A stretch of DNA of 64,000 bases from Osedax fenrisi (lineage: Eukaryota > Annelida > Polychaeta > Sabellida > Siboglinidae). The stretch spans positions 6,608,681 to 6,672,680 of the forward strand of contig OZ025241.1 in NCBI GenBank assembly GCA_964019155.1, written 5' to 3'. The position numbers were made by a program, and so were the translations under genes. How positions within the stretch are numbered: the stretch's first letter is position 1; each line of letters opens with the position of its first letter. A model generated the notes under the pieces. That model worked only from the letters and a program-made list of their open reading frames with translations. It was not told the DNA's origin and did no database searches. Positions 1-12,859 of the stretch are shown here, piece by piece.

Positions 1-1399
1 ATCTGGTTTTATTTGCGAAAGATGATGTAATGATGCAATATCAAGTTGATCATGTTTTATTTAGACTAATTCAATGTGGGTTAAACGTTAACAAATCAAA
101 ATGCGCTATATTTAATATAATTATTAACCCACAAAAAAAACAATGGATATGTAACCCATCTATTGATAATTCTACAATTAAAGCGCTAAATATAGAAGAC
201 ACTTATAGATATATTGGCATTAACATAGGCGCTTTGGATAATAAAAATAATTAAAATTAATTAATGATGACCTCACATCGACACTTTTGGCATTATCTAA
301 ATCTACTCTAAAAACACAACACAAATTGTTTATGCTTAAAAATCATCTAATTCCAAGTATTCATACCTTGACTTTCTCTAACGTATATTTAAATTCATTA
401 AAAACGATGTACAGAAGTATTCGGTCGTTCGTCAGACGTTGGCTTCGATTACCTTCAGATACTTCACTCGGTGTATTCTACGCACCTAGTAGTGTCGGTG
501 GGATAGCTATCACTCGTTTTTTCTGGCAATACCGGTACTGCGGCTATAAAGGATTTCATCCATTAAAAAGAATGATGACACTATTATTCAAACTCTACCC
601 GATAGCGTTATTCTAAAATGGTCTACACCTCGATTATACGATGAATACACGTTTATTGATAACACCTCCATAAATAAATATCATATAATATATGTATTTA
701 ATTCTGTCGATGGTAAGGGTTTATAATTAGGCACGCATAGTCCTTTTATTAATAAATGGATAACTTCTCCTATAAAGATATTTTCTGGTCGCGATTTTGT
801 AGATATGATAAAGCTAAAGCACGGTCTACTGTATACACATTACAGATGTAAATGTATGTTTACAAGTTTAAATACAAACTGTTTAAGGCGAGGGTGTAAT
901 TATAAATATGACTGCCTAAATCATATTATGCATACCTGTAGATTTAATTATAAAAACATTATTCACAGGCATAATTATGTTAACGATATTTTAATCACTC
1001 TACTGAATAAGTACAAATTTACAACTATACTGGAACCACACATATGCACACAACTTGGCTTACACAAAACCTGACTTACTGGCTTACCAAAATGATATTG
1101 TTTATATTATAGATACGCAAATTTCAACTGATACAATAGATACCGATACTAATTACCGACACAAAACTGACTACTATAACAAATCTGAAATACTCTCCTA
1201 CGCAAAACAACTTACTCGTGCAAAGCATGCTAAATTAAGTGCCTCTTATTGGAACTGGCATATATACCCTCATCCCTAACGTCTAAAGACCTATATTCGT
1301 TAGGCCTGAGGAAGCATGATATTACGCTACTCAGTATTCGTGTCATGACATTTAATCTAAATATTTATCGCAAATACTGCTGCAATGGATTATTGTAAA
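1..1399 (+). pseudogene. R2-like LINE, C-terminal half of reverse transcriptase plus endonuclease
   Basis: Decayed 3' part of a site-specific-type (R2/NeSL/Hero group) non-LTR retrotransposon polyprotein. The window opens just after the expected FADD catalytic motif (LVLFAKDD, then CGLNVNKSKC, the conserved Cys-Gly-Leu...Lys-Cys block). A thumb-like region follows (287-616: LKTQHKLFMLKNHLIPSIH, then VRRWLRLP and GGIAI), a zinc-knuckle of CCHC type (CRRGCNYKYDCLNHIMHTC, ~880-945), RHN, and a restriction-like endonuclease core (KPDLLAYQNDIVYIIDTQ, ~1061-1115). At least three frame changes and stops are present (near 255, 617-800, 1060-1075 and 1277); the C-terminal tail continues in another frame to a stop at about 1399. 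Order and motifs are diagnostic of the R2 superfamily; the clade within it is inference. Confidence 0.8.
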
Positions 1400-1660
1400 A
1401 TCCTTAATTATCTGGCCTCTCCCTTGCCTACTTTGTCATATTTTTATTAATACAATTTCGCTAATAAATGGGATAATTGACTCTGGTTATTAACTAACCA
1501 TTGTCCGAAAACAAAAAAAATATAAATATATATATCGTAATTATAATATACTAAATATATATTTAATTTAATTTATAATGTTTTTACTATATCTAATAAT
1601 GTGTGTACACATACTAATTATACTCATTAATTTAATTCGACAACGATGCTAATATATATA
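1400..1660. other. LINE 3' tail and AT-rich spacer
   Basis: After the last in-frame stop there is about 110 bp that is probably the LINE 3' UTR, ending near an A-rich run (~1510-1520). AT-rich DNA and an (AT)n run (about 1650-1678) follow. I see no gene. The (AT)n run marks where similarity to intron 1 of peptide copy B begins. Confidence 0.5.
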
Positions 1661-2067
1661 TATATATATATATATATTCATATAACGTATTATGCATCGT
1701 ATTTAAATTATCTAAAACTATTATATTTAGTTTAAAATATAGTTATGTATTATAGTAATATTATATTAACCTGATGCGCAATTATTCCAGATATTATATT
1801 CATGTACATGTAACGTGAGGCGTATGGTTGAGTTTAGGGTGAGGGTACCTATTTATGAATCTATCAAATACATTGAAATAATGTATGAAAATGCATATAT
1901 ATATTGATAATATATTGATATTATAAAATATATTGATAATACTTATGCTATTATATGAAATATCTAAACACGTTATATTTGTTTTATTATAAGATGTCAA
2001 TGATGCATGAAGCATATACCCCCTGGATCCATCCCGGTAATATTAATTATAACTAATGACTTTACAG

Positions 2068-2194
2068 GTGCAGAGAAGCTAGCCGTTGGGATGGGATTCG
2101 TGACCAGATACTGCGCCGGAAAGAGGTACAAACCAAATCATGAGAGATGCTGCATCTCAGTGATCTTTCATAAGCGCTTCGGTTAATACACAAT

Positions 2195-2243
<49 letters not shown>

Positions 2244-2756
2244 GGCAACAACTACAGAAAATAGTCATATTATTTTGAAGCCCTTTAGAAGTAAATAGTA
2301 TATAATTATATAATTATATCTTTAAAGATCATTATAATTTAACAGAAAAAAAAATGAAAATTCTTCTAATAAATATTATTATTATTATTATTATATATGT
2401 ATATATATTGTAGGCAGCATACCAAATACGTTAACTAATATATAACAATATGTAATTAACTATTGAAAATAATTAGAATTAAAACATGAAGTCGACTATT
2501 ATTGTGCGTGTTTGTATTCTCGTTACACCTGCCGGTATAGCCTATGTAAACTAGTTCATCCTAAAGGGTTTCACGATCATATTACTAGTAGATACGTACA
2601 CACTAGCATGTTCTTGCATGCATACGATCGTGTGTATACGCGTACGTGTATGAGTATGTGTATGCGTATGTGTGCGTGTAACTAATTAATCTAATAACCT
2701 ACTACAACTTTACAGGAGAGGAATGCCATGGTAAGGGTATAAGAAAAATAATATAA
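2068..2756 (+). CDS. Small secreted cysteine peptide, copy A (exons 2 and 3 seen)
   Basis: Exon 2 is 2068-2181, after a tttacag acceptor and before a gttaat donor; exon 3 is 2716-2756, after ctttacag, ending in TAA. Both introns are phase 1. The frame is open and homologous to complete copy B, giving the cysteine spacing C-X11-CC-X12-C (YC, RCC, EEC) and a basic C-terminus (GKGIRKII). Exon 1 with the signal peptide is not in the window: upstream, intron 1 runs into an (AT)n tract and an R2-like LINE, so exon 1 may lie before position 1 or may be lost. If exon 2 is not spliced, the frame ends at once after KRFG (TAA at 2184-2186). A good donor (G|gtaagg, 2731) inside exon 3 could make it a 15-nt microexon instead. 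Function unknown; secretion is inferred from copy B. Compared with copy B, exon 2 is strikingly divergent while the introns are not. Confidence 0.6.
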
Positions 2757-2789
2757 ATAGTCTTGTGTATATATATATATAGTTTAGTG

Positions 2790-2940
2790 TGGTTTATGGC
2801 TCAGTGGGAGAGTTAACCGAAGTTTAAGTGAAATCTTCCACGGAGTCATAGAAATTGATTGAACGCGAGAATTCCCGGGTTCGACTCGATGTAGTTATTT
2901 TGCTTTCTATTGTATTTATCAATAACTTAATAAACGATTA
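2790..2940 (+). repeat. tRNA-related SINE-like unit in 3' flank of copy A
   Basis: A pol III box A-like sequence (TGGCTCAGTGGGAGAG, 2797-2812) and a canonical box B (GGTTCGACTC, 2878-2887) are spaced about 65 bp apart, too far for a plain tRNA. I find no acceptor stem closing the structure. An AATAAA hexamer (2929-2934) follows and could serve as the polyadenylation signal of the peptide transcript. The same unit sits at the same place after copy B (18623-18770), so it predates the duplication. Confidence 0.5.
2929..2934 (+). promoter_or_regulatory. Putative polyadenylation signal, peptide copy A
   Basis: AATAAA about 173 nt after the exon-3 stop, conserved in position in copy B (18762-18767). 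Short motif in AT-rich DNA, so chance is possible; positional conservation may simply reflect the duplication. Confidence 0.35.
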
Positions 2941-3478
2941 TTAAAAACACAAGAAAACACATATTACATATTTGTTTAGTATTGATCTGTGTCTCTCACA
3001 GTTATTTATAATATATACAAGTATCTGATTTCTAGAGGGTTCAATTTATATGTTATGTGTATATAACATTCAATAAACTATATATTTCTTGCTTGAAAGG
3101 TATCCATACTTCCATATTAACATATAATATGTATATCAATACATTTATATTTAACTTATTTTATTCAGTAGTATTGTAATATAATTCATATTATAGTTCG
3201 TATTAATATTAATTATATATACCTATATTATAAAGGATATTTAAATATAGAATGCCTATAAAGTATCACTATTTTTAAAAAGAGTAGTTTCAGATAGGAA
3301 ATAAAAATGTCTCAGATCGGATAATATATTTATAAGTAATAAATCATACAATTACCATATCGTACTATTTACATCTGTGATGTATATATATATATATATA
3401 TAAATGTGTAAATAATAAGAACATGTAAAACAAGTAAACATATATCTCTAATATAGATATTATTTCGGGATTACACAA

Positions 3479-3518
<40 letters not shown>

Positions 3519-3866
3519 GAGATTACTATATACGTATATTAGGTACTTTATATACATAATATATATCATGCACACCACCACTAGTTCAATTGAGTAAAAC
3601 TAAACAATTTAGAATACATTAGTCTGCTAACATTAAAGCTTAATACATTTTTTTTTTTTGACGCCTATTTGATCATGTTATGAGACTTTAATTGATCACT
3701 ATTGATACCCGCACCCGGATGAATTCTCTTTGAACTTTGAATAATACTCGATATAAATCTGTGTGGAGTTAGTATATAGTATATTTGCTAATGTACTAAT
3801 CAATTAGGTGAATTCCATGTTGTTCTTTTTGAGTTTGTATGCGGATATTTGTAATAGCTATAACTA
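2941..3866. other. Non-coding flank shared by duplicated units A and B
   Basis: No gene seen. The sequence matches 18771-19835 closely apart from microsatellite length differences and an approximately 120-bp stretch present only in unit B (about 19080-19205). Similarity stops abruptly at about 3866, where the ~6.5 kb insert begins. Confidence 0.6.
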
Positions 3867-4575
3867 ATTTATATGAGTAAAAACTGGGTGCCAAATACGA
3901 CCCATATATATAATAAACTAGTAATATTACTCAGTCTACAAAATAAAAATGAGTAATTATCCTATATAATGTTACTCATTTTTTATTGAAAAAAAGAGTA
4001 AATTATATTACTCATATTTTATATTAACGAGTAAATAATATTACTCATATTTTATATTAAGTCTAGTAAATTATATTTATATTTATATTACTCATATTTT
4101 AATTATATTACATACCTTTCTATATAATATAATTGTATCTCTGTTTTTACAAAAGGAAAAAAATTATAGTAACAAATATTATTTATTAATTATTTATACA
4201 CAATTTAAATACTTTTTAAATCCCACTTTATTTATTTACTATTTAAAATTAAATTATAATTATTTAAACACATTTCAATAATACATCATTTATTCTAACC
4301 ATCAAGTTCACATTTAAAATATATATTTATACAAAATACTTATAGTAATAAACAAATTATAGTAAACAAATTTATAAAATAATTTATACACATATTTCAA
4401 TAATTTTTAAATCATATTTAGTTATTTCTATTTCAAAATTATAATTATGTAAACACATTTCAATAATACATATAATATATATATATTTATAAAAATACTT
4501 ACATACAAAATATACATACCCATATATAATTTATGTTAACATTAAGTACTAAACTACATATATAACTGTATATAA

Positions 4576-4625
<50 letters not shown>

Positions 4626-5300
4626 CAAAATATATATATGTAATACAATATTAATTTAAAATATATAATATCACAATACATATGGCAAATTTACAACAAT
4701 AGGATCTTTGTTCTTTATCTTTCCTTTAATTATCAAGGTGTAGAACTTATAATCCAGCTATAAAACAAATATATAAATCTAATATATAAATTCTATAAAT
4801 ATAAAATTTATATATAGACAAGAAAACATATCTATTAATTTATAATATTGATTTTATAAAAGTAACATTTATATAGGTACTACAATATATTATCTAACAT
4901 ATAAATATGAATTTTATAAAAATAACATTTATATATGGATAAGAAAATATAAAACTAATACTTTATAATATTGATTTTATATTATAATAATATAAGCTAT
5001 AGCTAAATGTATAATTTGATTACTTTATAATTTATTTTAATTTTCTTATTTAAAAGTACTGAAATTATCTACCTAATTTATTTTGTATATATATTTAACA
5101 TATACATACACAATTCCAGAGACAATATTAAAAAATATGATGTATTGGATTTTATAAAATTGGTGACAAAATAAAATAATATAAAGTATGTATATTTTCA
5201 TTTGCTAGAGTATTTATATTTGAATGACATTACATATAAATATGTTATATAAAACATAATTATTATTTTAATAATCAAATTTGTAAATATATTTGAATAA

Positions 5301-5713
5301 CATATATACGTATACATACTTTATAAAGAATTTAATAATTATATTTAATATTGGAAATTTATCGAATGTAAAAGTATTTAGGAACAATATAAAGTATATA
5401 TTATATTATTTATATTATTATTATTAATTGAAAACATCCGTGATGGATACTGAAAAAATTCATTGGATTATAGATGTTCAACACTTATTAACTTACTTTT
5501 ATTCCAATGACGTGAATCATAAAGGGAATTTTCTCACTAGCTTAACATCAAATCGTCCCAGATCACCTCTAAAGGATAGCATCTGTAACCAAGTCCAATA
5601 GTTCACCGATGGTCAGACATCCACTGATTGATATTAACATAGTTTCGCATTCTTCAACTATATAATAGTGAGTGATATTAATTAATATATATTTCATATA
5701 GTGATAGATAGTA
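5301..5713 (+). repeat. Direct repeat, first copy (~410 bp)
   Basis: Starts at catatatacgtatacata and runs through a distinctive segment (cacttattaacttac... actagctt... gttcacc... ccactgattgatatta) that recurs at 6514-6928. The two copies match over most of their length with small indels. No coding signal seen. Confidence 0.7.
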
Positions 5714-6513
5714 TGAGCTATACAAAATAATAGATAATATATACTATATATGATTAAATTGTGATATGAATTGATTAATTGATGCGATAGCCAATTAAAT
5801 AACTGGAATAGATATACATTTATTTATTTATAGTAGGGCAGGTGGAAGTGGATGTGATATGGATGTCAAAATATCATGTTAAAAATATATATAAAGCATA
5901 ACAAAACATAATAACACTACCTATTTTAATAAAATAATTATTAAAACAATGACGCAAAATTGACTGTTAACATATATTATAACACTGTTTTTCAATAATT
6001 TATATAGATGAAATTCATGTCAACATCATGACAAATTATACAAGTTATATAAATAGTTATACAATAATATAAAAATTGTGAGAATTATCTAACATAGCTT
6101 TTACCATAATAAGAGTCAGAAAGATAAATAATATAGTCAATCTTTTTAATATCAATTATCTTAGAATATTTGTTTTTTTTATGAAAGTTTTTATTTCTCA
6201 GTAAATATTTAACTAAACTTAGTAACATATTCACAGTATGTTTAGTATTATATGTATATTGTAAATATAGAAAATATTTGTGATTAGAAATAGAGTTGAT
6301 ACATTTTTTAATTTTTTAAAATGTTGATATTTTTAAAACTAATATTCTAATCATTTAAAAATTCTATAGAACAATTAACACAATATATCTTAATGTTATG
6401 TAATTTAAATTATGTGAAAATATTAATTATTATATGAGATTTTGAATTTTTAATAACACAAATTGTTCTATATAATTATATTAAAATCTAGACCGTGAAC
6501 CCCCTTAATGGAT

Positions 6514-6928
6514 ACATATATACGTATACATATTTTATAAAGAATTTAATAATTATATTTAATATTGGAAATTTATCGAATGTAAAAGTATTTAGGAACA
6601 ATATAAAGTATATATTATATTATTTATATTATTATTATTAATTGAAAACATCCGTGATGGATACTGAAAAAATTCACCTGATTATAGGTATTAAACTCTT
6701 AGTAACTTACTTTTAGTCCAATGAATCATGAATCTCAGGGGGGTTTTTCTCACTAGCTTCAACAACAAATTGTCTCAGGTCGCCTGTATCCATGTTCAGT
6801 AGTTCACCAGTAGTTAGATATCTACTGATTGATATTAAACATATACTAATATTGGTCTTCAACTATATAATAGTGACTGATATTAATGAATATATATTTA
6901 TATAGATTTCATATAGTGAATGATAGTT
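6514..6928 (+). repeat. Direct repeat, second copy (~410 bp)
   Basis: Partner of 5301-5713 in the same orientation, 1.2 kb apart, both inside the unclassified insert. The 3' half is more diverged than the 5' half. Confidence 0.7.
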
Positions 6929-7385
6929 TAAAACATAATATGCATGAAAATAGATTATCCATATTAATATAATATGGTATAAATATGAACTCTGTATATT
7001 TAACTGCAATATATGCGTATTGCTTGCGATATATATTTCAATTAAAATTAGTAACTATGATCTATATTTAGACGTGATACACATCATATATAATATTGTA
7101 AATTATTAGAGATACGATATATATCGATAATATTTACTGCTGGCAATTTAGTTTGATAAATGTAAATAGAATGATCAATTATATTTTGTAAAATAGTATA
7201 AATATACATGATTAAATATAATTTATATCACTGAATAATGATATGGAATTATAATAATGAAATATTATTTATAGAATATAATAATAAAACTTAATATTAA
7301 AATTAATGTGTAAAAATATTAAAATCCTTTGATGTGTTTATAAATTAATTATAATTCTATTTACATAATTATAATTGTTGTTATA

Positions 7386-7429
<44 letters not shown>

Positions 7430-8123
7430 GTATATTAATATATTTATATATATATAGTGTATATTATAAACTCATGTGTATTATAAATTTTGTATAAATA
7501 TTATAATATAACTTTATATTATAATCATTTATTATTTAATATAATAATTTGTACTAAAGTATTGTATATATACAAACATTACTTATAAAACAGAGTTGTA
7601 CAGTTTTGTACAAAGTATTCTTCTCAAAGTAATTATCCATATGAAATTATTTAAAGTAGATTAAATCTTTAGTTATATGTGAACTGTACAATAAATTAGT
7701 GCATAAGCAATGCCATAAGACAGGTGATTAAATGTATGGTAAGCTATATACTTTAAAATAAACTTTGATATTTTAATGAAGACGAACTTAATGAAATAGT
7801 ATATGAATATATAGAGGATAGTGATAATGATACATAATTAACTGGATACAAGTTTCAAAAGTGACAAATCGTAATAACGTATAACCCATGGAAAACTATA
7901 AATATACTGAATATTAAAGTGCAGTTACTATTTAAAATATGTATATAATATAGCCATGAATGCAATACCACTTCTTATATGGATGATAGTGATGTGTAGA
8001 ATATATATACAGTAAAAGCCGCTTGTATCGACAGCCACATGTATCGATATATCGGTTCTAACGAAAATTTCAAATATATTTGTTAGATTGAGAATATCGC
8101 TGTAGCGATAATAAAAACGTATC

Positions 8124-8155
<32 letters not shown>

Positions 8156-8499
8156 CATTTAATATGTAAATAGAAACACTATTATTATAATATTTAATAA
8201 TATCAATTATTATGTACATTTTTTATATTTAATATTCATGTTATGGTATTGGAAGTGTTGAAAATAGGTATAAAGTATCTCACAGTTAATGATATGATTG
8301 TGGTAAAAGTATAGACATTAGAGTTATATATACCCCACTCTATAGCTATGGGTAAATTACTACTTATAATTAATAAAATAAATATCCGACATAAATCTAA
8401 ATTTATATATCTGTAGTAGACTACTAGTAGGGCAGTTGGAAGTGGATGCAATATAGATATATTAACACACAATTAATCTATAGGTATATATATACTAAC

Positions 8500-8745
8500 T
8501 TTAATTATCACGTCTCTATCATTATCTTTATCAGTACTCAATGACACGCATTCTAAGATAATTCCTATTGCCTATCAGATTGTCACCACATTAGCACCTG
8601 ACTGTATATGCAGCGTCCATCACTTTTGTATATAGTTATTTAGTGGCTTCCCAGTAGATCTCACGCATGCGACGACATATTAGGAAGGACATCTCTATAC
8701 CAGTTTCTCTTTATTATCCCAATAGTATCCTACAAATCACATGTA
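8500..8745 (-). pseudogene. Possible decayed coding block, unassigned family
   Basis: This stretch is clearly less AT-biased than its surroundings and is similar to 42480-42690. Read on the minus strand, both begin with a frame of the type DTxGxIK followed by W-x-R/D residues (here DTIGIIKRNWYRDVL). In this copy the frame is broken by several stops; in the other copy the frame stays open for about 57 codons. I do not recognise the family. It may be a remnant of a transposon protein that once belonged to the surrounding element. Confidence 0.3.
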
Positions 8746-8930
8746 GATACATATATCAATGTATTAAGATATATGTTACATTTAATTTTATAAATAGAAT
8801 GACATATTGATACCGAGATGATTCATACATTAATGTATATAAAACAATGATTACATGAATAATAAAACAACTCTTGATTATCATGTAATACAAGTATAAC
8901 ATATTAATTTAACTACACCTATAATTATAT

Positions 8931-8961
<31 letters not shown>

Positions 8962-9448
8962 GGTATATAGGTATATAGGTATATATATACTATATGATAT
9001 AGAATACAATATTTATATCAATCGAGTATTGTTCAAAAAAAATACAAATTCACTAACCCCAGCACTATAACTAGTTAATATTTAGATTGGCTACAGTTAA
9101 TAACAGTATCCAAAAATTCTAACATATCACTAATTATATAAAATGTATTACGTTTAAGTTATTAAATCATGCATTATTCATGTAATATAAATATTATTTA
9201 TTATTATTATAAATTATATATACTATATTTATAGACATTTTTATAGATAATAAGCCAATACTCAAGAAGGTTCAAAAATAATTAATTTATTTTGCATTTA
9301 TAACTTTAAATTATAATAATAATTTTTATAAAATAATTATCTAAATATTAATAAAAGCTTACTAAACATGTATTAATAGAGTATTATATTATTAAAGTAA
9401 ATATATTAAGTTTATTATTAAAAATTATATATGTATAGTTAATATTAT

Positions 9449-9494
<46 letters not shown>

Positions 9495-10236
9495 AGTAAA
9501 AAGTAATAGTATATATGTAAATAAAGCTTTTAAATTTAGTATATAACTATATGTATTGTTATAATATGTATTTATAAATAATTATATAATATTAATTATG
9601 TAAATAATCATTGGATAAATGATTTTACGATTATGATAATTATGAAATGGAAAATTCTAGATTATCGGCCATTGGTTTTTAAATTATTTACAGTTTTTAT
9701 GGTTCTGACTCGTATGGAGTTATTATAAAGTATATATAAAATATTTATGAGCATTTTTATAGATAAAACATTAATAACTAGTTTAGTGTTAATATGATTA
9801 TTTAAAAATAAGTTTTTGTTATCGTATTTTTAATTTAACTGTTATACATATTTACTAACAAAATCGTCGACCGAAAGGATGCATCTTGTTTCTGATTGGA
9901 CATATTATAAAACGGTGTTTATATTATAATATGACAGTTCAACCCGGAGTTTGATAATATTTTAAATATATAAATTATAATATTTTAAATAATACACATA
10001 TTATTTATTATATATAGAAACTATATAGATAACCTAAGTAATTGTAATATTATAATTAATAGTTTGCAACTTAAAATTAAGTGCATTCTATATTTAAAGA
10101 ATGGTTTTAAAAAGAGTATGTGTTATCACTCATTATTTTAAAAATATGAATATACTCAAAGTTATAACTTTACACATTATTTAAAAAATAATATGAGTAA
10201 TATTACTCATTATTATATTAATCGAGTAAAAAATGA

Positions 10237-10267
<31 letters not shown>

Positions 10268-10439
10268 AGTTTATTACTCTATTATTAATTTATACATGAG
10301 TAATAGTACTCGTATCGTTTATTATGTATGAGTAATTTTACTCATATGACAGCTTTAATCATATTTTATAGTAACTTTACTCATATTATTGAGCATTTTG
10401 ACTAAAAGTACTCAATTATTTTTCTCAGTGTATTTCTAA

Positions 10440-10890
10440 CATATTCATTCCGTTATGGATATTTCTCAATATTGGCGTTCTTGTTTCCGTGTATTATTAA
10501 TATCTCCTTTTTAGGTGAGTCAGTTATAGTTGTTCTCTATATGTATATAAAAAACTACTATTTCTTCTTCAATATGTGTTGTTGTAGGAGCATATAATTA
10601 AATAATAGTTATCGAGATTATTCGACTAGATGTAGCAGCATAGTTAAGTACACAATTTGTGACTTCCTTTCTTGATATAAATCCAACACCTTCACGATCT
10701 TTTTCTTATTCACTGTAACATGGTTTATGACTTTTATTCGTTGTTAGTTTAACAATACCTATTAGTCTTGTTTAATTAATTCATTCTACATCCCATTTGT
10801 ATAGGCTTAGTTATTTCATAAGTTCTTCAAGTTTTCTAATTCTTCTTAATGTTCGTACATTCCAAGTTCTAATAGTGTAATGGTATCGGG
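10440..10890 (-). pseudogene. LINE endonuclease N-terminus (RTE/R1-type), unit A copy
   Basis: On the minus strand the N-terminal signature of an APE-type LINE endonuclease is legible with stops: TWNVRTLRRIRKLEELMK near 10860-10800, then NKSH..., EGVGFISRKEVTNCVLNYAA (~10690-10630), SRIISI, and YAPTTTHIEEE-like residues near 10570. In families carrying the WNVRTL...VGF...R...YAPT arrangement this is the apurinic endonuclease that nicks target DNA. At least five stops, so inactive. A matching copy lies in unit B (19905-20365). Confidence 0.6.
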
Positions 10891-10999
10891 TAGTTTGATT
10901 CTTTTAATATTATTATATCCGTAGCTAATTTTTCAATCTTATCCTGGGTAATAATACCGATGAGTAGCTTGGTCGTTGTTTGTACGGGTTACGACCGAT

Positions 11000-12250
11000 C
11001 CGGCATGATTTGTTGTGTTGTTGTACTTTCTACCAAACTATGATACCATTTTATTCTTTGAATTTCGTGATTTCATCCATAATCTTTCTTCATTTTCATC
11101 CTATTTACCAATAATTCTTGGTGACTTAAACTATCACTTTAATTCTCTTATCTATCCCCATAGTGACTTTAAACCAAGCCTAACTAAGTCTCTTTCTTTT
11201 GCCAACAATTATCATATCCCTCTCACACCAGTGGTTATACACTTAATATGATATTTACAACTCTTTCAGTCCTCTTATTGGATTTATAAACCATAAATCC
11301 TTTCAATATATTGAACTACTAATGGATCATTTTATTGTGTAATTCTCTATAAATATAAAATTCACAAAGATCAAACGAAACCGTATTACATATAGAGATT
11401 TTAAGATATATTCAACTATTTCCAGTGCTTCTAAACTCTGTTCTCCTAAATAGTATAAATATACATGTACCTACAAAAACTATATTAATTACCGACCGCC
11501 TTTTTCTCACTAGTTCTCTCATGAACTTTTCATCTTCAAGAAGAGTGTTTGAAAATTTGAAAAGAAATTTCTTAAAATCCTTCTACTGAAACAAAATTAA
11601 CTCTATTGATAGCTAGAAAAATTACAAATCTACTCTATATCATTCAAAATCCACCTATTATAACAAAAAGATAGCTTTGATTTCTATGATCCTAGCAAAT
11701 TATTCAAAATGGCAAATACAATTCTCCAGATAAAAAATCCTCCTCATTTTACCGAACACGTCACATTTTCAACTATGATATCTTTTGAAAAATTCTTTGA
11801 AAATAAAATTGCAACCATTAATAATATTATTTGCGCGTTTACTCCATACATACTCAAGTCAATTGTATCAATTTTGAGAATATAATACTAATATTAATTC
11901 ATTAAATACGTATTAAAATTAAACCTTGACATCTTTGCTCCAAAGATAAATTATTTTTAGTTAGAAGTAATAAACCATGTTTTAATAGTTCTACATCAGA
12001 AGCAAAAAGGTCAACTAGAAAATTTGATAGAATTTATTTAAAAAATCCTTCTATCACAAATTACAAACAGTTAGCTATAGAAATGATTGCATACAGAATG
12101 AAACTTTAATTAGATAAAAGAAATTATTATAAAGATAATATATTCTCTTATGGTAATAATTCGAAAAATGTTTACTCTATTACTTTAATCTAATCACATT
12201 TAAATTATCCTCCTTTTTCTAATGAAAAGTTATGTTCTTTATTTATTGAG
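11000..12250 (+). pseudogene. L2-like LINE fragment: endonuclease domain and EN-RT linker
   Basis: Decayed piece of an L2/CR1-type LINE. 11015-11200 reads FFEFRDFIHNLSS then LPIILGDLNYHF (the GDxN/H endonuclease motif), and in another frame HTSGYTLNMIFTT and MDHFIV, equivalent to the conserved ...LDLIxTT and SDH blocks. The linker follows with FEKFFENKIATINNII (~11790-11840) and, from about 11930, the WxNxxxxEAKRxTRKFDRIYLKNPS type segment preceding reverse transcriptase. No RT core is present. Many stops and frameshifts. Matching pieces occur at 20500-21120 (first half) and 59290-60080 (second half). Confidence 0.6.
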
Positions 12251-12859
12251 TATTTTGATTCTAAAGTTATTATTAAATATAATTAATAATATTATAAAGA
12301 TTGTATGTTTATTATTTTATCTAAATCATGTTCCATCTACTCTGTATAAAGAATAAAAACTTAAAAATTATTTACTATTTATAATTGTATCATTTTTAAT
12401 TAATTTTTTCTTTTATTACCTTTATATATTTATATTTAAGTTACTTAATTTATTTTTACTTAAGAGGTAGTAGAAAAATGATGGAATTTGTTTTTTTTTT
12501 GTATTTTGTTGACTATTAATTTATAAATTATTTTATATCGGGTAGTATGCATGCATTTACTGGCTCTAAATGTTACCAGTGTATATACTATTGGCGAAAG
12601 TATATTCCTTAAGGTTTTGGACTTGATGAACCCACATTCGGAAAGTTGATATACAATGGTTGTTTATGCTTTATGAGTTGATGATTTATTTTAATAATTG
12701 AATTTTTTACTCTATTTTTTGTTCTACTATTTCTTGTTTTTAATTATATTTCTATATAATTTGTTCTCCTCGTAATCATAAATGGGTGAAAGAATTGATA
12801 ATCTCTGATTCTTCCTTCACCCATGCAATTGCCAAATCTGATTTTATTATTACCTTACA

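Larger units (their letters stand above)
3866..10435. mobile_element. Unclassified ~6.5 kb insert with GAGTAA/TTACTC-rich ends
   Basis: Units A and B are collinear up to about 3866 and again from about 10435, so this block is extra DNA in unit A (unit B has only ~65 bp of other sequence here). Both ends are dense in GAGTAA and its complement TTACTC, often as palindromes such as gagtaatattactc (3868-4110 on the left, 10105-10425 on the right). The middle is extremely AT-rich, contains a 410-bp direct repeat and a possible decayed coding block (8500-8745), and shows no convincing long reading frame. I see neither a clean terminal inverted repeat nor a target duplication. A large non-autonomous DNA element is the most likely reading; several nested insertions are an alternative. 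Confidence 0.4.

Noticed and set aside
2797..2888. Genuine tRNA gene
   Set aside because: Box A and box B match, but the spacing is too wide and no acceptor stem or anticodon arm can be folded convincingly; kept as SINE-like.
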